A stretch of 64,000 nucleotides of DNA. It comes from Mycolicibacterium aromaticivorans JS19b1 = JCM 16368. Its GTDB lineage: Bacteria > Actinomycetota > Actinomycetes > Mycobacteriales > Mycobacteriaceae. The stretch lies in contig NZ_JALN02000002.1 of NCBI RefSeq assembly GCF_000559085.1, forward strand, positions 248,001 through 312,000, read 5' to 3'. The notes under the pieces are model-generated. The model worked only from the letters and a program-made list of their open reading frames with translations. It searched no databases and had not been told where the DNA came from. The stretch's first letter is position 1. The number at the start of each line of letters is the position of its first letter. Positions 10,230 to 18,703 of the stretch are shown one piece after another. A program made the position numbers and the translations under genes.

Positions 10230-10447
10230 TGGCGGTGGTGGTGGGGCTTCCGATGTGGGAACGGTGTCGGGACGCCGCGTTTGGCGCGGCGGGGGAAGGC
10301 GCGTCTTCCCGTCCGCGGGCTGGGCCGCGATGATTGACGCCACGATGGTGCCGTGTGCGTCGCAGTCCTGCAGGCCGTCACCGTCAGAGACGTAGTTGAT
10401 CCGCCCCGGTGTGTCCGGAGAGTTCTTCTTTTGGGAAGGATGGGCAC

Positions 10448-10774
10448 GTGGGAGCGAAGTCATCGAGGCGGTATCCGGAGGAGCTGAAGCAGCGAGCTGT
10501 GCAGATGGTGGTGGATCTGCGTGGCGATTCGACGTCGGAGTGGGAGGCGATGGGTCGAGTCGCTGATCTGCTGGGTGTCGGTACTGCTGAGACGGTGCGT
10601 AAGTGGGTTCGCCAGGCCGAGATCGACGGTGGTGTGCGGGCAGGGCAGACCAGTGAGGAATCCGAAGTCCTGCGCAAGCTGCGTCGGGAGAACGCCGAAC
10701 TCAAGCGGGCCAACGCGATCTTGAAGGCGGCGTCAGCTTTCTTCGCGGCCGAACTGGACCGGCCCTCTCAGTAG
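10448..10774 (+). CDS. IS6110-like transposase OrfA
   Basis: The GTG at 10448 gives 108 residues, matching IS6110 OrfA length, and has a GGAAGG site 8-12 bp upstream. A frame opening at 10409 lies in the terminal repeat and is less likely. The protein starts SSRRYPEELKQRAV, has a helix-turn-helix (VADLLGV...TVRKWVRQ) and a C-terminal leucine-zipper-like stretch (LRRENAELKRANAILK). It binds the element ends. OrfB follows in the -1 frame, as in IS3 elements that make a fused transposase by frameshifting. Confidence 0.92.
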   Translation: MGAKSSRRYPEELKQRAVQMVVDLRGDSTSEWEAMGRVADLLGVGTAETVRKWVRQAEIDGGVRAGQTSEESEVLRKLRRENAELKRANAILKAASAFFAAELDRPSQ

Positions 10775-11070
10775 TCGTGGAGTTCATCAGCGCCCACCAG
10801 GGACACCGGGTGGGCGCTGATGGTCTCAAGTGGGGTGTCGAGTCGATGTGCGCCGTGCTGGATGAGTACGGCGTCACGATCGCCCCGTCGACGTATTACG
10901 CGCATCGGGCCCGTGGTGGCCCGTCGAAAGCCGATCTGGCTGATGCGCAGATTATTGACGCTATCTGGCGGCTGCGGCGATCTTCGGCACTGTTCAAGGT
11001 TCTCGGTGCCCGGAAGACATGGATTGTGTTGCGCACCAATGGACTCGATGTTTCTCGGTGCGTGGTGGAG

Positions 11071-12498
11071 GTCAAGTCCAGGGACGTGGTGTACGACGTC
11101 GTCGGGTGATTCTTCGAGTTGATGGTTCAGGCGGTGAGCGCCTCTGTGGTGGCCTCCTGTTCTGTCGGTGAGTTCTGGACGGCTTGTGATTTGCTGAGGA
11201 CGTCCAGGCCGAGGTAGCGCCGGGATTCGGCCCATTCGTCGTGCTGTTCGGCCAGGACGGCACCGACGAGGCGGATCAGGGCGCCCCGGTCGGGGAAGAT
11301 GCCGACGACGTCGGTGCGACGGCGGATCTCCTTGTTCAGCCGTTCCTGGGGGTTGTTGGACCAGATTTGGCGCCAGATCTGCTTGGGGAACGCGGTGAAC
11401 GCCAGCAGGTCCGCGCGAGCATTCTCCAAGTGCTCGGCGACCTTGGGGAGCTTGTCGGCGAGCGCGTCGATGATCCGATCATATTGCGCAGCAACGGAAT
11501 CAGCGTCCGGCTGGTCATACACCGAATGCAGTAGCGTGCGCACCCACGGCCACGACGACTTCGGGGTGATGGCCATCAGGTTGGTGGCGTAGTGCGTACG
11601 GCAGCGCTGCCAGGCCGCGCCAGGCACGGTGGCGCCGATCGCGGCCACCAGCCCCGCGTGCGCGTCGGAGGTGACCAGTTTGACCCCGGATAGGCCGCGG
11701 GCGGTCAGCGATCGCCAGAACGCCAACCAGCCCGCCCCGTCCTCGGCCGTGGTGACGTCGATGCCGAGGATCTCGCGGTAACCCTCGGCGTTCACACCGG
11801 TCGCGATCAGCGCATGCACGTTGACCACGCGACCGCCCTCGCGGACCTTGAGGACCAGGGCATCGGCCGCGACGAACGTGTACGGCCCGGCATCGAGTGG
11901 CCGCGTGCGGAACGCCTCCACGGCGGTGTCGAGTTCCTTGGCCATCACCGAGACCTGCGATTTCGACAGCCCGGAGATGCCCAGCGTGCCGACCAGTTTG
12001 TCCATCCGCCGCGTCGAGACGCCCAGCAGGTAGCAGGTGGCCACCACCGTGGTCAGGGCCCGCTCGGCGCGTTTGCGTCGTTCCAGCAGCCAATCGGGGA
12101 AGTAGGAGCCCTGCCGCAGTTTCGGGATGGCGATGTCCAATGTGCCTGCCCGCGTGTCGAAGTCACGGTGGCGGTAGCCGTTGCGGTGGTTGGTTCGCTC
12201 CCCGCTGCGCTCGCCGTAGCCGGCGCCGCACAGTGCGTCGGCCTCGGCACCCATCAGGGTGTGGATGAACATCGACAGCAGCTCGCGCAGCACGTCGGGA
12301 TGAGCGGCGGTGAGTCGCTCGGTCAGGACCTGCTGCAGGTCGATATCGTGGACAGTGGTCATCGCGTGTGTTCCTTCTTTGCTCGAGTGACTTTGGACGG
12401 TCCCTCGAAGAATCACGCGATGACCTTCAATCACTCGGCTACGACACGCCGGTACCGCTAATCAGGTCCGACTCGTACACCACTCTGCTGGACGCAAC
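11071..12498 (-). mobile_element. IS1081-like IS256-family element nested in IS6110-like copy 1
   Basis: Imperfect inverted ends (GTCAAGTCCAG...GTGGTGTACGA against GTTGCGTCCAG...GTGGTGTACGA) bound 1,428 bp holding one transposase gene. The direct repeat CGTGGTGGAG flanks it (11061-11070 and 12499-12508). IS256 elements usually duplicate 8-9 bp, so one or two of the ten bases may match by chance or belong to the end. Confidence 0.92.
11127..12362 (-). CDS. IS1081-like (IS256 family) transposase
   Basis: A 411-residue mutator-type transposase from the ATG at 12362, preceded by AAAGAAGGAACACACG. Signature segments of IS1081 are clear: ALCGAGYGERSGERTNHRNG, IPKLRQGSYFPDWLL, VTSDAHAGLVAAI, QRCRTHYATNL and WSNNPQERLNKEIRRR. 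The Asp and Glu residues expected of the DDE catalytic set are present (for example in VAADALVLK, TSDAHAG and NNPQERLNKE). IS1081 encodes 415 residues, so this appears full length and potentially active. Confidence 0.95.
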   Translation of the reverse strand: MTTVHDIDLQQVLTERLTAAHPDVLRELLSMFIHTLMGAEADALCGAGYGERSGERTNHRNGYRHRDFDTRAGTLDIAIPKLRQGSYFPDWLLERRKRAERALTTVVATCYLLGVSTRRMDKLVGTLGISGLSKSQVSVMAKELDTAVEAFRTRPLDAGPYTFVAADALVLKVREGGRVVNVHALIATGVNAEGYREILGIDVTTAEDGAGWLAFWRSLTARGLSGVKLVTSDAHAGLVAAIGATVPGAAWQRCRTHYATNLMAITPKSSWPWVRTLLHSVYDQPDADSVAAQYDRIIDALADKLPKVAEHLENARADLLAFTAFPKQIWRQIWSNNPQERLNKEIRRRTDVVGIFPDRGALIRLVGAVLAEQHDEWAESRRYLGLDVLSKSQAVQNSPTEQEATTEALTA

Positions 12499-13555
12499 CG
12501 TGGTGGAGCGGGTCATGCGGGAAATGGGTTGGCGTGGTGCATGCAAGCGGCGGCGGGTGCGCACCACAGTCGCTGACCCGGCAGCGACTCGGGCTCCGGA
12601 TCGGGTCCGGCGGTGTTTCGTCGCCGGTGCACCAGACCGGTTGTGGGTCGCCGATTTCACGTATTGCCGCACCCGTGCCGGCTGGGCCTATACGGCGTTC
12701 GTCACTGATGTTTATGCCCGCAAGATCGTGGGCTGGAAAGTGGCCACCGAGATGACTCAGAAGCTGGTCACCGATGCGATCAATCACGCTATCGATACCA
12801 GGAAGCGTTCCGGTGCAACGACTTTGGCTGATCTTGTTCATCATTCGGATGCGGGTTCGCAATATACCGCGGTGGCGTTCACCGAGCACCTGGCCCTCGA
12901 AGGCATACTGCCGTCAATCGGCACCGTCGGGGATAGTTTCGATAATGCTCTGGCCGAATCGGTGAACAGCAGCTACAAGACTGAACTCATCGACCATCAA
13001 CCGCTCTATCCCGGCGCTACCGAACTGTCCCTGGCAACGGCCGAATGGGTCGCTTTCTACAACCGTCAGCGACCCAATGGCTATTGCCAGGACCTGACAC
13101 CGGACCGGGCCGAAGCGCTCTACTACCATCGCCTCCAGCACCCTCAAACCGAGGAGGCACTCAAGTAACAGAGCCTCCGAACACACCGGGGCGGATCAAG
13201 TCGCCGCCTGGAATGAGGTTGGGTAGGCGCGGGTGGGGATTGACCCCGGTGTCGATGACCGCCACGGTGACGCCCGCGCCGCGGCCGAATTGCCACGCTT
13301 CGGAGAGATTCATCATGTCCAGATAGCGGGGCTGCACCCGGTAGTCGGTGCCCGGGAGTGTGCCCACGCGCGGGCAGTAGGCCCCCTGCTTCATCGGTTC
13401 TGGCGGGGTGGGCGGTCCGTCCGGTGGAACGGCTGCGGGATCGATGGTGGGCGGGGCGACGGCGACCGCGGTGGGCGCGGTCGCCAGCGCTGGTGCCAAC
13501 GCCATCAGGGTCACGCCGAGCAGGCACGTCGCGCTGCGTACGGCAGCACCGGTGT

Positions 13556-15148
13556 TCATGAGCGGTACCGGATTGCCGTGAACACGCCCATCAGCCAGAA
13601 CGTCAGAGGGAAGGGGGCGATGAGCAGCAGGTAGCCCACCCATTCCACGATCTGTTTGAACATCGGGCTGTAGACGTGCGTCGGGACGATCGACGCCAGC
13701 GCTAGGCCGGCGGCGGTGAGCACCAGCATGGTGGCGCACCCGATCAGCAGGGCCGCCGGTGACCACAGCCCGACTGCGTAGCGCAGGGGCACGGCCAGCC
13801 CGATGGCGACCGACGCGACAGCCAGCAGGGTCGATTGACGCCTGTCGGTGTAGGAGCGGGCGTGCAGCAGGATCGCCCCCGCGCTGGTCGCAGCGACCAC
13901 CACGGGCAGCCATCGTTGGTCGGTGCGCGGATCGCACAGTGCGGTCGCGCTGATCACCATCAGGCCCGAGAAGCCGGCCAGCAGGCCGGTCAGAAGGCTG
14001 TGGGCTCGGTCAACGGAGATGATCACGTTGCGGACCGACTCGGGGCCTTCGAGCGTGGGGGTGTCGCCGCTGGGCACCACCACGGCATTGGGCAGATCAG
14101 GGCGAGTCTCGAAGATCCATCGCCCGCTAGCAGACGGGAAGACCGGCAGCCGGAGGTTGGCCAGCATGCGCGCAAAGCCCGGCGCCAGCTTGATGCACAC
14201 CAGGGACACCAGCAGCACAATGCCCAGCAGAGTCACCGCTGAGGTGACCAGCAGCATCCGCGCCACCCCGGCGGCCAAGGCGGCCATGCTGATGACGACC
14301 ACCGCGGTGCACAGGGCGATATGGCGGCCGGTGAATCGAATGATCAGCCCCGCTGCGGCCAGGGTGACCGCGGCACCCACTCCCGCATGGACGGCACCGA
14401 GCGGACCAGGAATGGCCAGCGCGGCCGCGACCGCGGTCGTGGCGGCCGTCAGCAGCAGGAAAGTGTCAGCGACAAACAGTTCGGCGCGCAGAACCTCTGC
14501 TCGTTCAGGCTCGACGGTGCGAACATCGCCGGCCGCCCGCCGAGTGCGTGAGGAGCGGATGCCGGTGACGGAGGCAGCGACGATCAGCACCAGAGCGCAG
14601 ACGCTGGCGGCTGCGCTGGCGATCGCGTCGTCGTGGCCGTAGCGCCAGCGCAGCAGCAGCGCGGTGACCAGCAACATGGCGATGGCGACCAGGACCACGC
14701 CCACCCGGGCTGCCCACGGCGGTGTTACTGACGGCCAGTGCTTGCGCAGTTCGGCGGGGATGGCGCTGGTGACGTGCTCGATCACCGGAATCCGCGTTTC
14801 GGCGTCGTCGATGAAACGCAGCCACAGGGTGGCACCGTCGAGGACGCCCTGTTCACTGAGCGAGCGCTTGGGCTTCAACGGTGTCCCGTCGACCCAGCAC
14901 AGCGCCCACCGTCCGCGTCCCGGCACCGCATCGTTCGGGCGGACCGACAGTCGGGGCTTGCCGATCTCGCTCAGGCGGCTGTTGAGCACGTCGACCAGAG
15001 CTGGTGTCTGAATACCGATCGCGGCGGCGGCGTCGAGGCGCACGCCGATCGATATGTCGTTGATCATGACCGCGACCAGCACCTGGCGCAGCTGCTCGGA
15101 TTCTTCCCCCGCTCCAGCGGCTACCGGGGCATCACGAACCGAGGTCAC
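13556..15148 (-). CDS. eccD: EccD, ESX membrane channel component
   Basis: A 530-residue protein from the GTG at 15148, which overlaps the espI stop (GTGA). An N-terminal ubiquitin-like (YukD) domain covers about residues 20-105, including LVDVLNSRL and DGATLWLRF. It is followed by some eleven hydrophobic helices filling the rest. EccD dimers form most of the membrane-spanning shell of the ESX complex. The stop overlaps the mycP ATG. Length and topology match the family. Confidence 0.92.
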   Translation of the reverse strand: MTSVRDAPVAAGAGEESEQLRQVLVAVMINDISIGVRLDAAAAIGIQTPALVDVLNSRLSEIGKPRLSVRPNDAVPGRGRWALCWVDGTPLKPKRSLSEQGVLDGATLWLRFIDDAETRIPVIEHVTSAIPAELRKHWPSVTPPWAARVGVVLVAIAMLLVTALLLRWRYGHDDAIASAAASVCALVLIVAASVTGIRSSRTRRAAGDVRTVEPERAEVLRAELFVADTFLLLTAATTAVAAALAIPGPLGAVHAGVGAAVTLAAAGLIIRFTGRHIALCTAVVVISMAALAAGVARMLLVTSAVTLLGIVLLVSLVCIKLAPGFARMLANLRLPVFPSASGRWIFETRPDLPNAVVVPSGDTPTLEGPESVRNVIISVDRAHSLLTGLLAGFSGLMVISATALCDPRTDQRWLPVVVAATSAGAILLHARSYTDRRQSTLLAVASVAIGLAVPLRYAVGLWSPAALLIGCATMLVLTAAGLALASIVPTHVYSPMFKQIVEWVGYLLLIAPFPLTFWLMGVFTAIRYRS

Positions 15149-16668
15149 CGCAGTGCCGTCCGTCCGCTACGGAAGCCTTGCGCCATCCACGCGGCCACAC
15201 CCAGGTAGGCGTACTGGGTGTCGCGGCGCAGCGCATCCCAGTCCAGCTGGGGGCTATCGCGCAGGTGCTTGTCCCACGGGATCGAGGTGACGCCGCCGAC
15301 GCGCTGGCCGATCGTTTCGCGCACCTTGGCCATGAAATCCTTGTCGGCGCAGTTGTACACGTCGTTGAGGACGAGCGCCGAGCGGCGCAGCAGGGCCTGG
15401 TACTCGCTACGGGCGGCCAGCCATTTGATGGTGGTTTCCGCTGCGGCCGCGCCGTCGAAATTCATGGTGCCCACGATGATCAGCGAATCGACCTGGGATA
15501 GCACCGTCTGCATGACGGGGTGCTCGATCTCCGGGCCGCAGTCGACCAGCGCCAGTTGATAGAAGCGGCGTACCCGGCGCAGCACTGCCCCGAAGGCCTC
15601 CGGTGAGAGGTCAAACGGATTGGCTACGTTCTGGTTGGCCCCCAGGACCTCCAGGCCGGGCTTGTTTTTGCCGGTGTAGTGCCGGGCCATCGGGTAGCTG
15701 TGAAGGTTGTTGTCCGCCAGGAACTCTCGAATTGAGGCGGTGGCCGTCGGATCGATGAGGCGGCCCAGCGCGCCGTATGTGGGGTTGGCGTCGATCGCCA
15801 GCACGGGTTCATTCTTGCGGTGGATGGCGTAGGCAGTTCCCACCCCAGCGGTGGTGCGGGTCTTGCCCACTCCCCCGCGGATAGACACCACGCCGATCAG
15901 GTAGTTGCCCGGAATGTTGGTTTTGATGAGGTCGATCTGCTCGCGCAGCTGCTGCTCGGCCGGCCCAGCACCGAGATTGATCGTCTTGGCCGACCCGAGG
16001 TACACAGCCTTGCGCCACCCCATTTCGGGCGGCAACTTCCGCGCGGACACGACGTCCTCGGCCCGCAGCGCCGGAGCGTTGGATGCGTCGGCGAAGCTGG
16101 AGCCGCTGGCATCCCACAGCGGCGCTGACTCGCGCGCTACGCCATTGTTGGCCGCTAACGGTGCCTGCGAAGGCCGGGCGGGAAAGGGCTGTGACGGTGG
16201 GCGGTGCGCCGCGGCCGGGCCGCGGGAGTAATCGACGAACGGCCCCGAGAGGGCCTGCCCGGCATCGGCGGAGCCCGCGTCGGCGAAACCGCGGGGCGGC
16301 GTCGCAGGCGCCTGGTGCCGCCGGTCACCGGTGTAGTCGCCGGTGGTGTCGCGGTGACGCGGAGCGGGCTCGCGGTACTCCCCTGCGCCCTCGGCCGGGC
16401 GCGAAGGTGCACCCGGGCGGCGCTGCTCGTCGGGTCGCGGCGCGGGGGGCGGTGGCACCAAGGGCGAGGCCACAACTTGTGTGGTTTCTGCCCAGTTGTC
16501 CGGCATCGCCTGATAGGGCGGGGCTTCGGGTTCAGGTAACGACGGCACCTCGGGGACCTGCGGTTCAGCGCCGATGTCGGCCTCCCGGTCCAGACCCCGA
16601 ACAGGCGGGCTTTCGTCGGGGTCCTGCTCGTTCAGGTACCGCGCGGCGAATTCCGGGTCCATGCTCAT
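15145..16668 (-). CDS. espI: EspI-like ESX-associated ParA/MinD-type ATPase
   Basis: A 507-residue protein. The first about 215 residues are Pro/Arg-rich and low-complexity. The C-terminal half is a SIMIBI P-loop domain with a deviant Walker A (SIRGGVGKTRTT, near residue 265), AIDANPTYGALG and LVDCGPEI. This is the EspI/Rv3876-type architecture, a cytosolic regulator-like ESX accessory protein. The ATG at 16668 or the ATG two codons later could be used; GGGGTGG lies just upstream. Its stop overlaps the eccD GTG. Distance to espG is 115 bp. Confidence 0.85.
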   Translation of the reverse strand: MSMDPEFAARYLNEQDPDESPPVRGLDREADIGAEPQVPEVPSLPEPEAPPYQAMPDNWAETTQVVASPLVPPPPAPRPDEQRRPGAPSRPAEGAGEYREPAPRHRDTTGDYTGDRRHQAPATPPRGFADAGSADAGQALSGPFVDYSRGPAAAHRPPSQPFPARPSQAPLAANNGVARESAPLWDASGSSFADASNAPALRAEDVVSARKLPPEMGWRKAVYLGSAKTINLGAGPAEQQLREQIDLIKTNIPGNYLIGVVSIRGGVGKTRTTAGVGTAYAIHRKNEPVLAIDANPTYGALGRLIDPTATASIREFLADNNLHSYPMARHYTGKNKPGLEVLGANQNVANPFDLSPEAFGAVLRRVRRFYQLALVDCGPEIEHPVMQTVLSQVDSLIIVGTMNFDGAAAAETTIKWLAARSEYQALLRRSALVLNDVYNCADKDFMAKVRETIGQRVGGVTSIPWDKHLRDSPQLDWDALRRDTQYAYLGVAAWMAQGFRSGRTALR

Positions 16669-16783
16669 ATAACCACCCCAATGGCTTGATGAAAGTGATG
16701 ATGCAATCGTAGGGCCGCCAAATACCGGTTAACTACGCCCAAGCGAGAAAGTTCGGTACATCCGTTGCTGATGGGCGCAGGCA

Positions 16784-17710
16784 TTACGCGAATCGTTGAT
16801 GGTTTTCCCAGTCGCGGACATTCACGCTGCTCAGCACGGTTCGAATGCCTTGCAGGATTTGGCTGGGCGACCCGGGCGCTATCACCATCCAGTCCTGAGT
16901 GGAGCCGCGCGGCGCCAGCATCTGGTACAGCGCGACCCGTCCGCTGTCGGTGTCGCGGATGTTGAGCGCTGTGACGCTGGTGTCCCGGCGGGCATCGGTG
17001 TGGGCACGCGCGTATACGACTGCCTCGACGACCGGCTCATCCAGTAGCGCCCCGAGCTCGGCCAGCGCCGCCGGCGGAACACCGAGTGAGCGCAGCGGAA
17101 GGTCGCGCTGCGGGTCTTCCGTTGCGGCCGCCCGCGCGGCGGCTGCACTGAGAGTGTCCTCGTAGGGAAGGTTCATCGGCTCGATGCGCGAGGGCTCGAC
17201 CGGATGCAGCGCGTTGAGCTGATCGACAATGATGTCGCGAAGCCAGACCGCCGAGTTACCGTCGAAGTCGACATCGTCGATGGTGATGTCGTCACCGGCG
17301 CGAGCTGCCGAGACCCACCGGCCGTCGCGGCGGGCGAGCACGATCTGCAGCTGGTTCTCCGGAATGTCGCGCCGCCACGTCCCCGGATCGGTGACGTCAA
17401 TGCGTCCCTTCCACGAAAGTGCGCCCCGCGCAATGAGAATGGCCACCTCGACATCGGGGGCTGCCAGTGCCCGCATGCGCGCGGCCACGGCGGGAATCAC
17501 GTGTCCGTCGTGGCCTACCACGCCCGCCTCTTGAAGTTGTTCGATGCGCGGGTCTCCGGAGATCCACGTGCTCTCCCGTGGCGCCCCATACGGCACCGTG
17601 CTGAGTTCCGGTGCCACCGTGGCGATATCGAGCATGGCTTGCAGCATCCACATACCGTGCGAGTTGACTGTCACATCGGCGACGGGTTCGGCACTGTGGG
17701 CGGGAAACAT
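16784..17710 (-). CDS. espG: EspG-family PE/PPE chaperone
   Basis: A 308-residue soluble protein with the EspG pattern: an N-terminal VNSHGMWMLQAMLDI, a mid-region beta-rich domain and a C-terminal helical part with SQILQGIRTVL. EspG binds the hydrophobic tip of PPE proteins of its own ESX system and keeps PE-PPE dimers export-competent in the cytosol. The ATG at 17710 has AAGGA 11 bp upstream. It sits between the esx pair and espI. Specificity for the PE/PPE pair encoded here is inferred from linkage. Confidence 0.85.
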   Translation of the reverse strand: MFPAHSAEPVADVTVNSHGMWMLQAMLDIATVAPELSTVPYGAPRESTWISGDPRIEQLQEAGVVGHDGHVIPAVAARMRALAAPDVEVAILIARGALSWKGRIDVTDPGTWRRDIPENQLQIVLARRDGRWVSAARAGDDITIDDVDFDGNSAVWLRDIIVDQLNALHPVEPSRIEPMNLPYEDTLSAAAARAAATEDPQRDLPLRSLGVPPAALAELGALLDEPVVEAVVYARAHTDARRDTSVTALNIRDTDSGRVALYQMLAPRGSTQDWMVIAPGSPSQILQGIRTVLSSVNVRDWENHQRFA

Positions 17711-17781
17711 TGTGCGCGTGTCCTTTACGTTGGGTGGTCTGCCGTTGTACGGCTGCTATGTCGTCGTTGACGAAATCGAAT

Positions 17782-17813
17782 GCGGCGGCACCCTCGGGTG
17801 AGGGTGCCGCCGC
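17782..17813 (-). terminator. strong hairpin between esxA and espG
   Basis: A perfect 14-bp GC-rich stem (GCGGCGGCACCCTC and its complement) with a GGGT loop, 109 bp after the esxA stop and about 70 bp before espG. No U-tract follows on the minus strand. It fits a mycobacterial-type terminator or attenuator that would leave high esx transcript levels and lower readthrough into espG-espI-eccD. That function is inferred. Confidence 0.6.
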
Positions 17814-17922
17814 ATACTCAGGCGGTTGGCGCTCGGTAGAAGCTAGCCGCCGTGAGGTGTCGTGGGGCAGTGCGTCCGCTGCGCTTGTGCGTGGCGGCGG
17901 CGCACCCCCTTGCTGGGGTCGC

Positions 17923-18210
17923 TCAGAGCGACCAGGTGTTGCCGACACCGCTGTCGGTGTGGGCGGTGTTGCCCGCGACGGTCCCGACCTTGCCGCCGTG
18001 CTCATGGAGCTGCTCGAAGATCACCCGGAAGTTGCGGTTGAGCTCGTTGACGAACTCCTGGAAGCCGGTGCTACCGGTGCCGCCCCAGAAGTCGGCGCAA
18101 GCGTTGAGGTCGTTGAGGATCGCCTGGTGCTCGGCTTCCAGTGAGCCCGCCTGGGCCTGCAGCAGTTTGCCGTGGCCTTCGACGTCTGAGTAGTGATAAG
18201 AGATGGGCAT
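17923..18210 (-). CDS. esxA: EsxA-like WXG100 protein
   Basis: A 95-residue protein of ESAT-6 size. A helical hairpin is broken by the WGG turn (ADFWGGTGSTGF, the WXG motif near residue 42). It is paired with an EsxB-like gene 51 bp upstream. AAGGACG lies 8 bp before the ATG. Such proteins form 1:1 heterodimers with the EsxB partner and are exported through the ESX channel. There is no YxxxD/E tail, as usual for the EsxA partner. Confidence 0.9.
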   Translation of the reverse strand: MPISYHYSDVEGHGKLLQAQAGSLEAEHQAILNDLNACADFWGGTGSTGFQEFVNELNRNFRVIFEQLHEHGGKVGTVAGNTAHTDSGVGNTWSL

Positions 18211-18261
18211 GGTGTGAACGTCCTTGTCTGAGAAGGGATGTCAGTGGTTGTCGGGGATGGG

Positions 18262-18555
18262 TCAGGACTTCAGCGCGGCGGCGTTGGCGTGTTCCTGCTG
18301 CTCGTAAGTGTCAGCCGAGGTGCGCAGATTGTCGCTGACGAAGTGCATCTGGTTCTCGATGTTGCGGAACGCGCGCATCATCTCCTCCACGGTGCCCAGC
18401 GACGTCGTGTTGGCGTCACCGTCCCAGCCGGCGCCCGCGATGCCCGTGGACGAGGCGTAGGCCTTCTGGGCGTCGGAGGTGATGTTGGAGGCGTGATTAG
18501 CGAAACGGCCGGAATAGTCGCGCATCGCGGCCGGGTCGGTCATGAAATTGGACAT
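18262..18555 (-). CDS. esxB: EsxB-like WXG100 protein (CFP-10-type partner)
   Basis: A 97-residue helical hairpin with the turn GWDGDA (WxG near residue 44) and a C-terminal TYEQQEHAN, which supplies the YxxxE export signal read by EccC. AGGAG lies 7 bp before the ATG. It is the first of the esx pair and lies 148 bp downstream of the PPE gene. Partner assignment to the adjacent EsxA-like protein is by standard arrangement. Confidence 0.9.
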   Translation of the reverse strand: MSNFMTDPAAMRDYSGRFANHASNITSDAQKAYASSTGIAGAGWDGDANTTSLGTVEEMMRAFRNIENQMHFVSDNLRTSADTYEQQEHANAAALKS

Positions 18556-18703
18556 CTATTTGCTCCTGGGTTGTCGGTGTAAATGCTGGCCATTTGCTTG
18601 GACTCTGTAATCGTGTCCTGACGGCGCGCTGTATAGCAATGCGCCAAAAATCTTTTCGTGAATTGAGTTCCCGACCCCCTTCGGTATCCGCCCGGCCGCC
18701 GGC

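Larger units (their letters stand above)
10777..13168 (+). pseudogene. IS6110-like transposase OrfB, split by IS1081-like element
   Basis: The 5' part (10777-11070) ends after ...DVSRCVVE; the 3' part resumes at 12509 with RVMREMGW and carries the rve-type DDE residues (DFTYCRTRAG, HHSDAGSQYT, NALAESVNSSYKTE). Joined through one copy of the 10-bp direct repeat CGTGGTGGAG, the halves reproduce the intact 317-residue OrfB at 36831-37784. This copy is therefore dead in cis but could still be mobilised in trans by the intact copy. Confidence 0.93.
10397..13198 (+). mobile_element. IS6110-like IS3-family element, copy 1, interrupted
   Basis: The ends are inverted repeats starting TGATCCGCCCCGGTGTGT, close to the known IS6110 terminus, with TG...CA tips. 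The element is flanked by a 3-bp duplication AGT (10394-10396 and 13199-13201). It carries orfA and a split orfB. Without the nested element and its 10-bp target repeat it would be 1,364 bp, the same as the copy at 36801-38164. Encoded proteins of the two copies are identical where I compared them, so both are recent. It disrupts mycP in the opposite orientation. Confidence 0.95.
9045..13559 (-). pseudogene. mycP: MycP mycosin (subtilisin-like protease), split by nested IS elements
   Basis: Two exactly matching halves are present: 13559-13199 (signal peptide and first catalytic Asp, VIDTG, D103) and 10396-9045 (DAHGT His, GGTSFSAA Ser, C-terminal membrane anchor, ending RRMQ). Removing 10397-13198 and one AGT target repeat restores a continuous frame, PGGD-YVSDGDG, of 569 residues. 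Mycosins are membrane-anchored periplasmic proteases required for ESX function. The ATG overlaps the eccD stop (ATGA), and the 3' end overlaps eccE. As it stands the upstream half terminates a few codons into the insertion, so no complete protease can be made. The long Pro/Thr/Gln loop after the His motif is unusual. Confidence 0.93.

Noticed and set aside
10180..10240. Possible CRISPR or short tandem array
   Set aside because: The unit is 6 bp with no spacers; it is a coding microsatellite in mycP.
9045..10463. A separate 472-residue protein starting in the IS6110-like end
   Set aside because: Its first residues come from the IS. The rest is the C-terminal part of mycP, as shown by exact rejoining at the AGT duplication.
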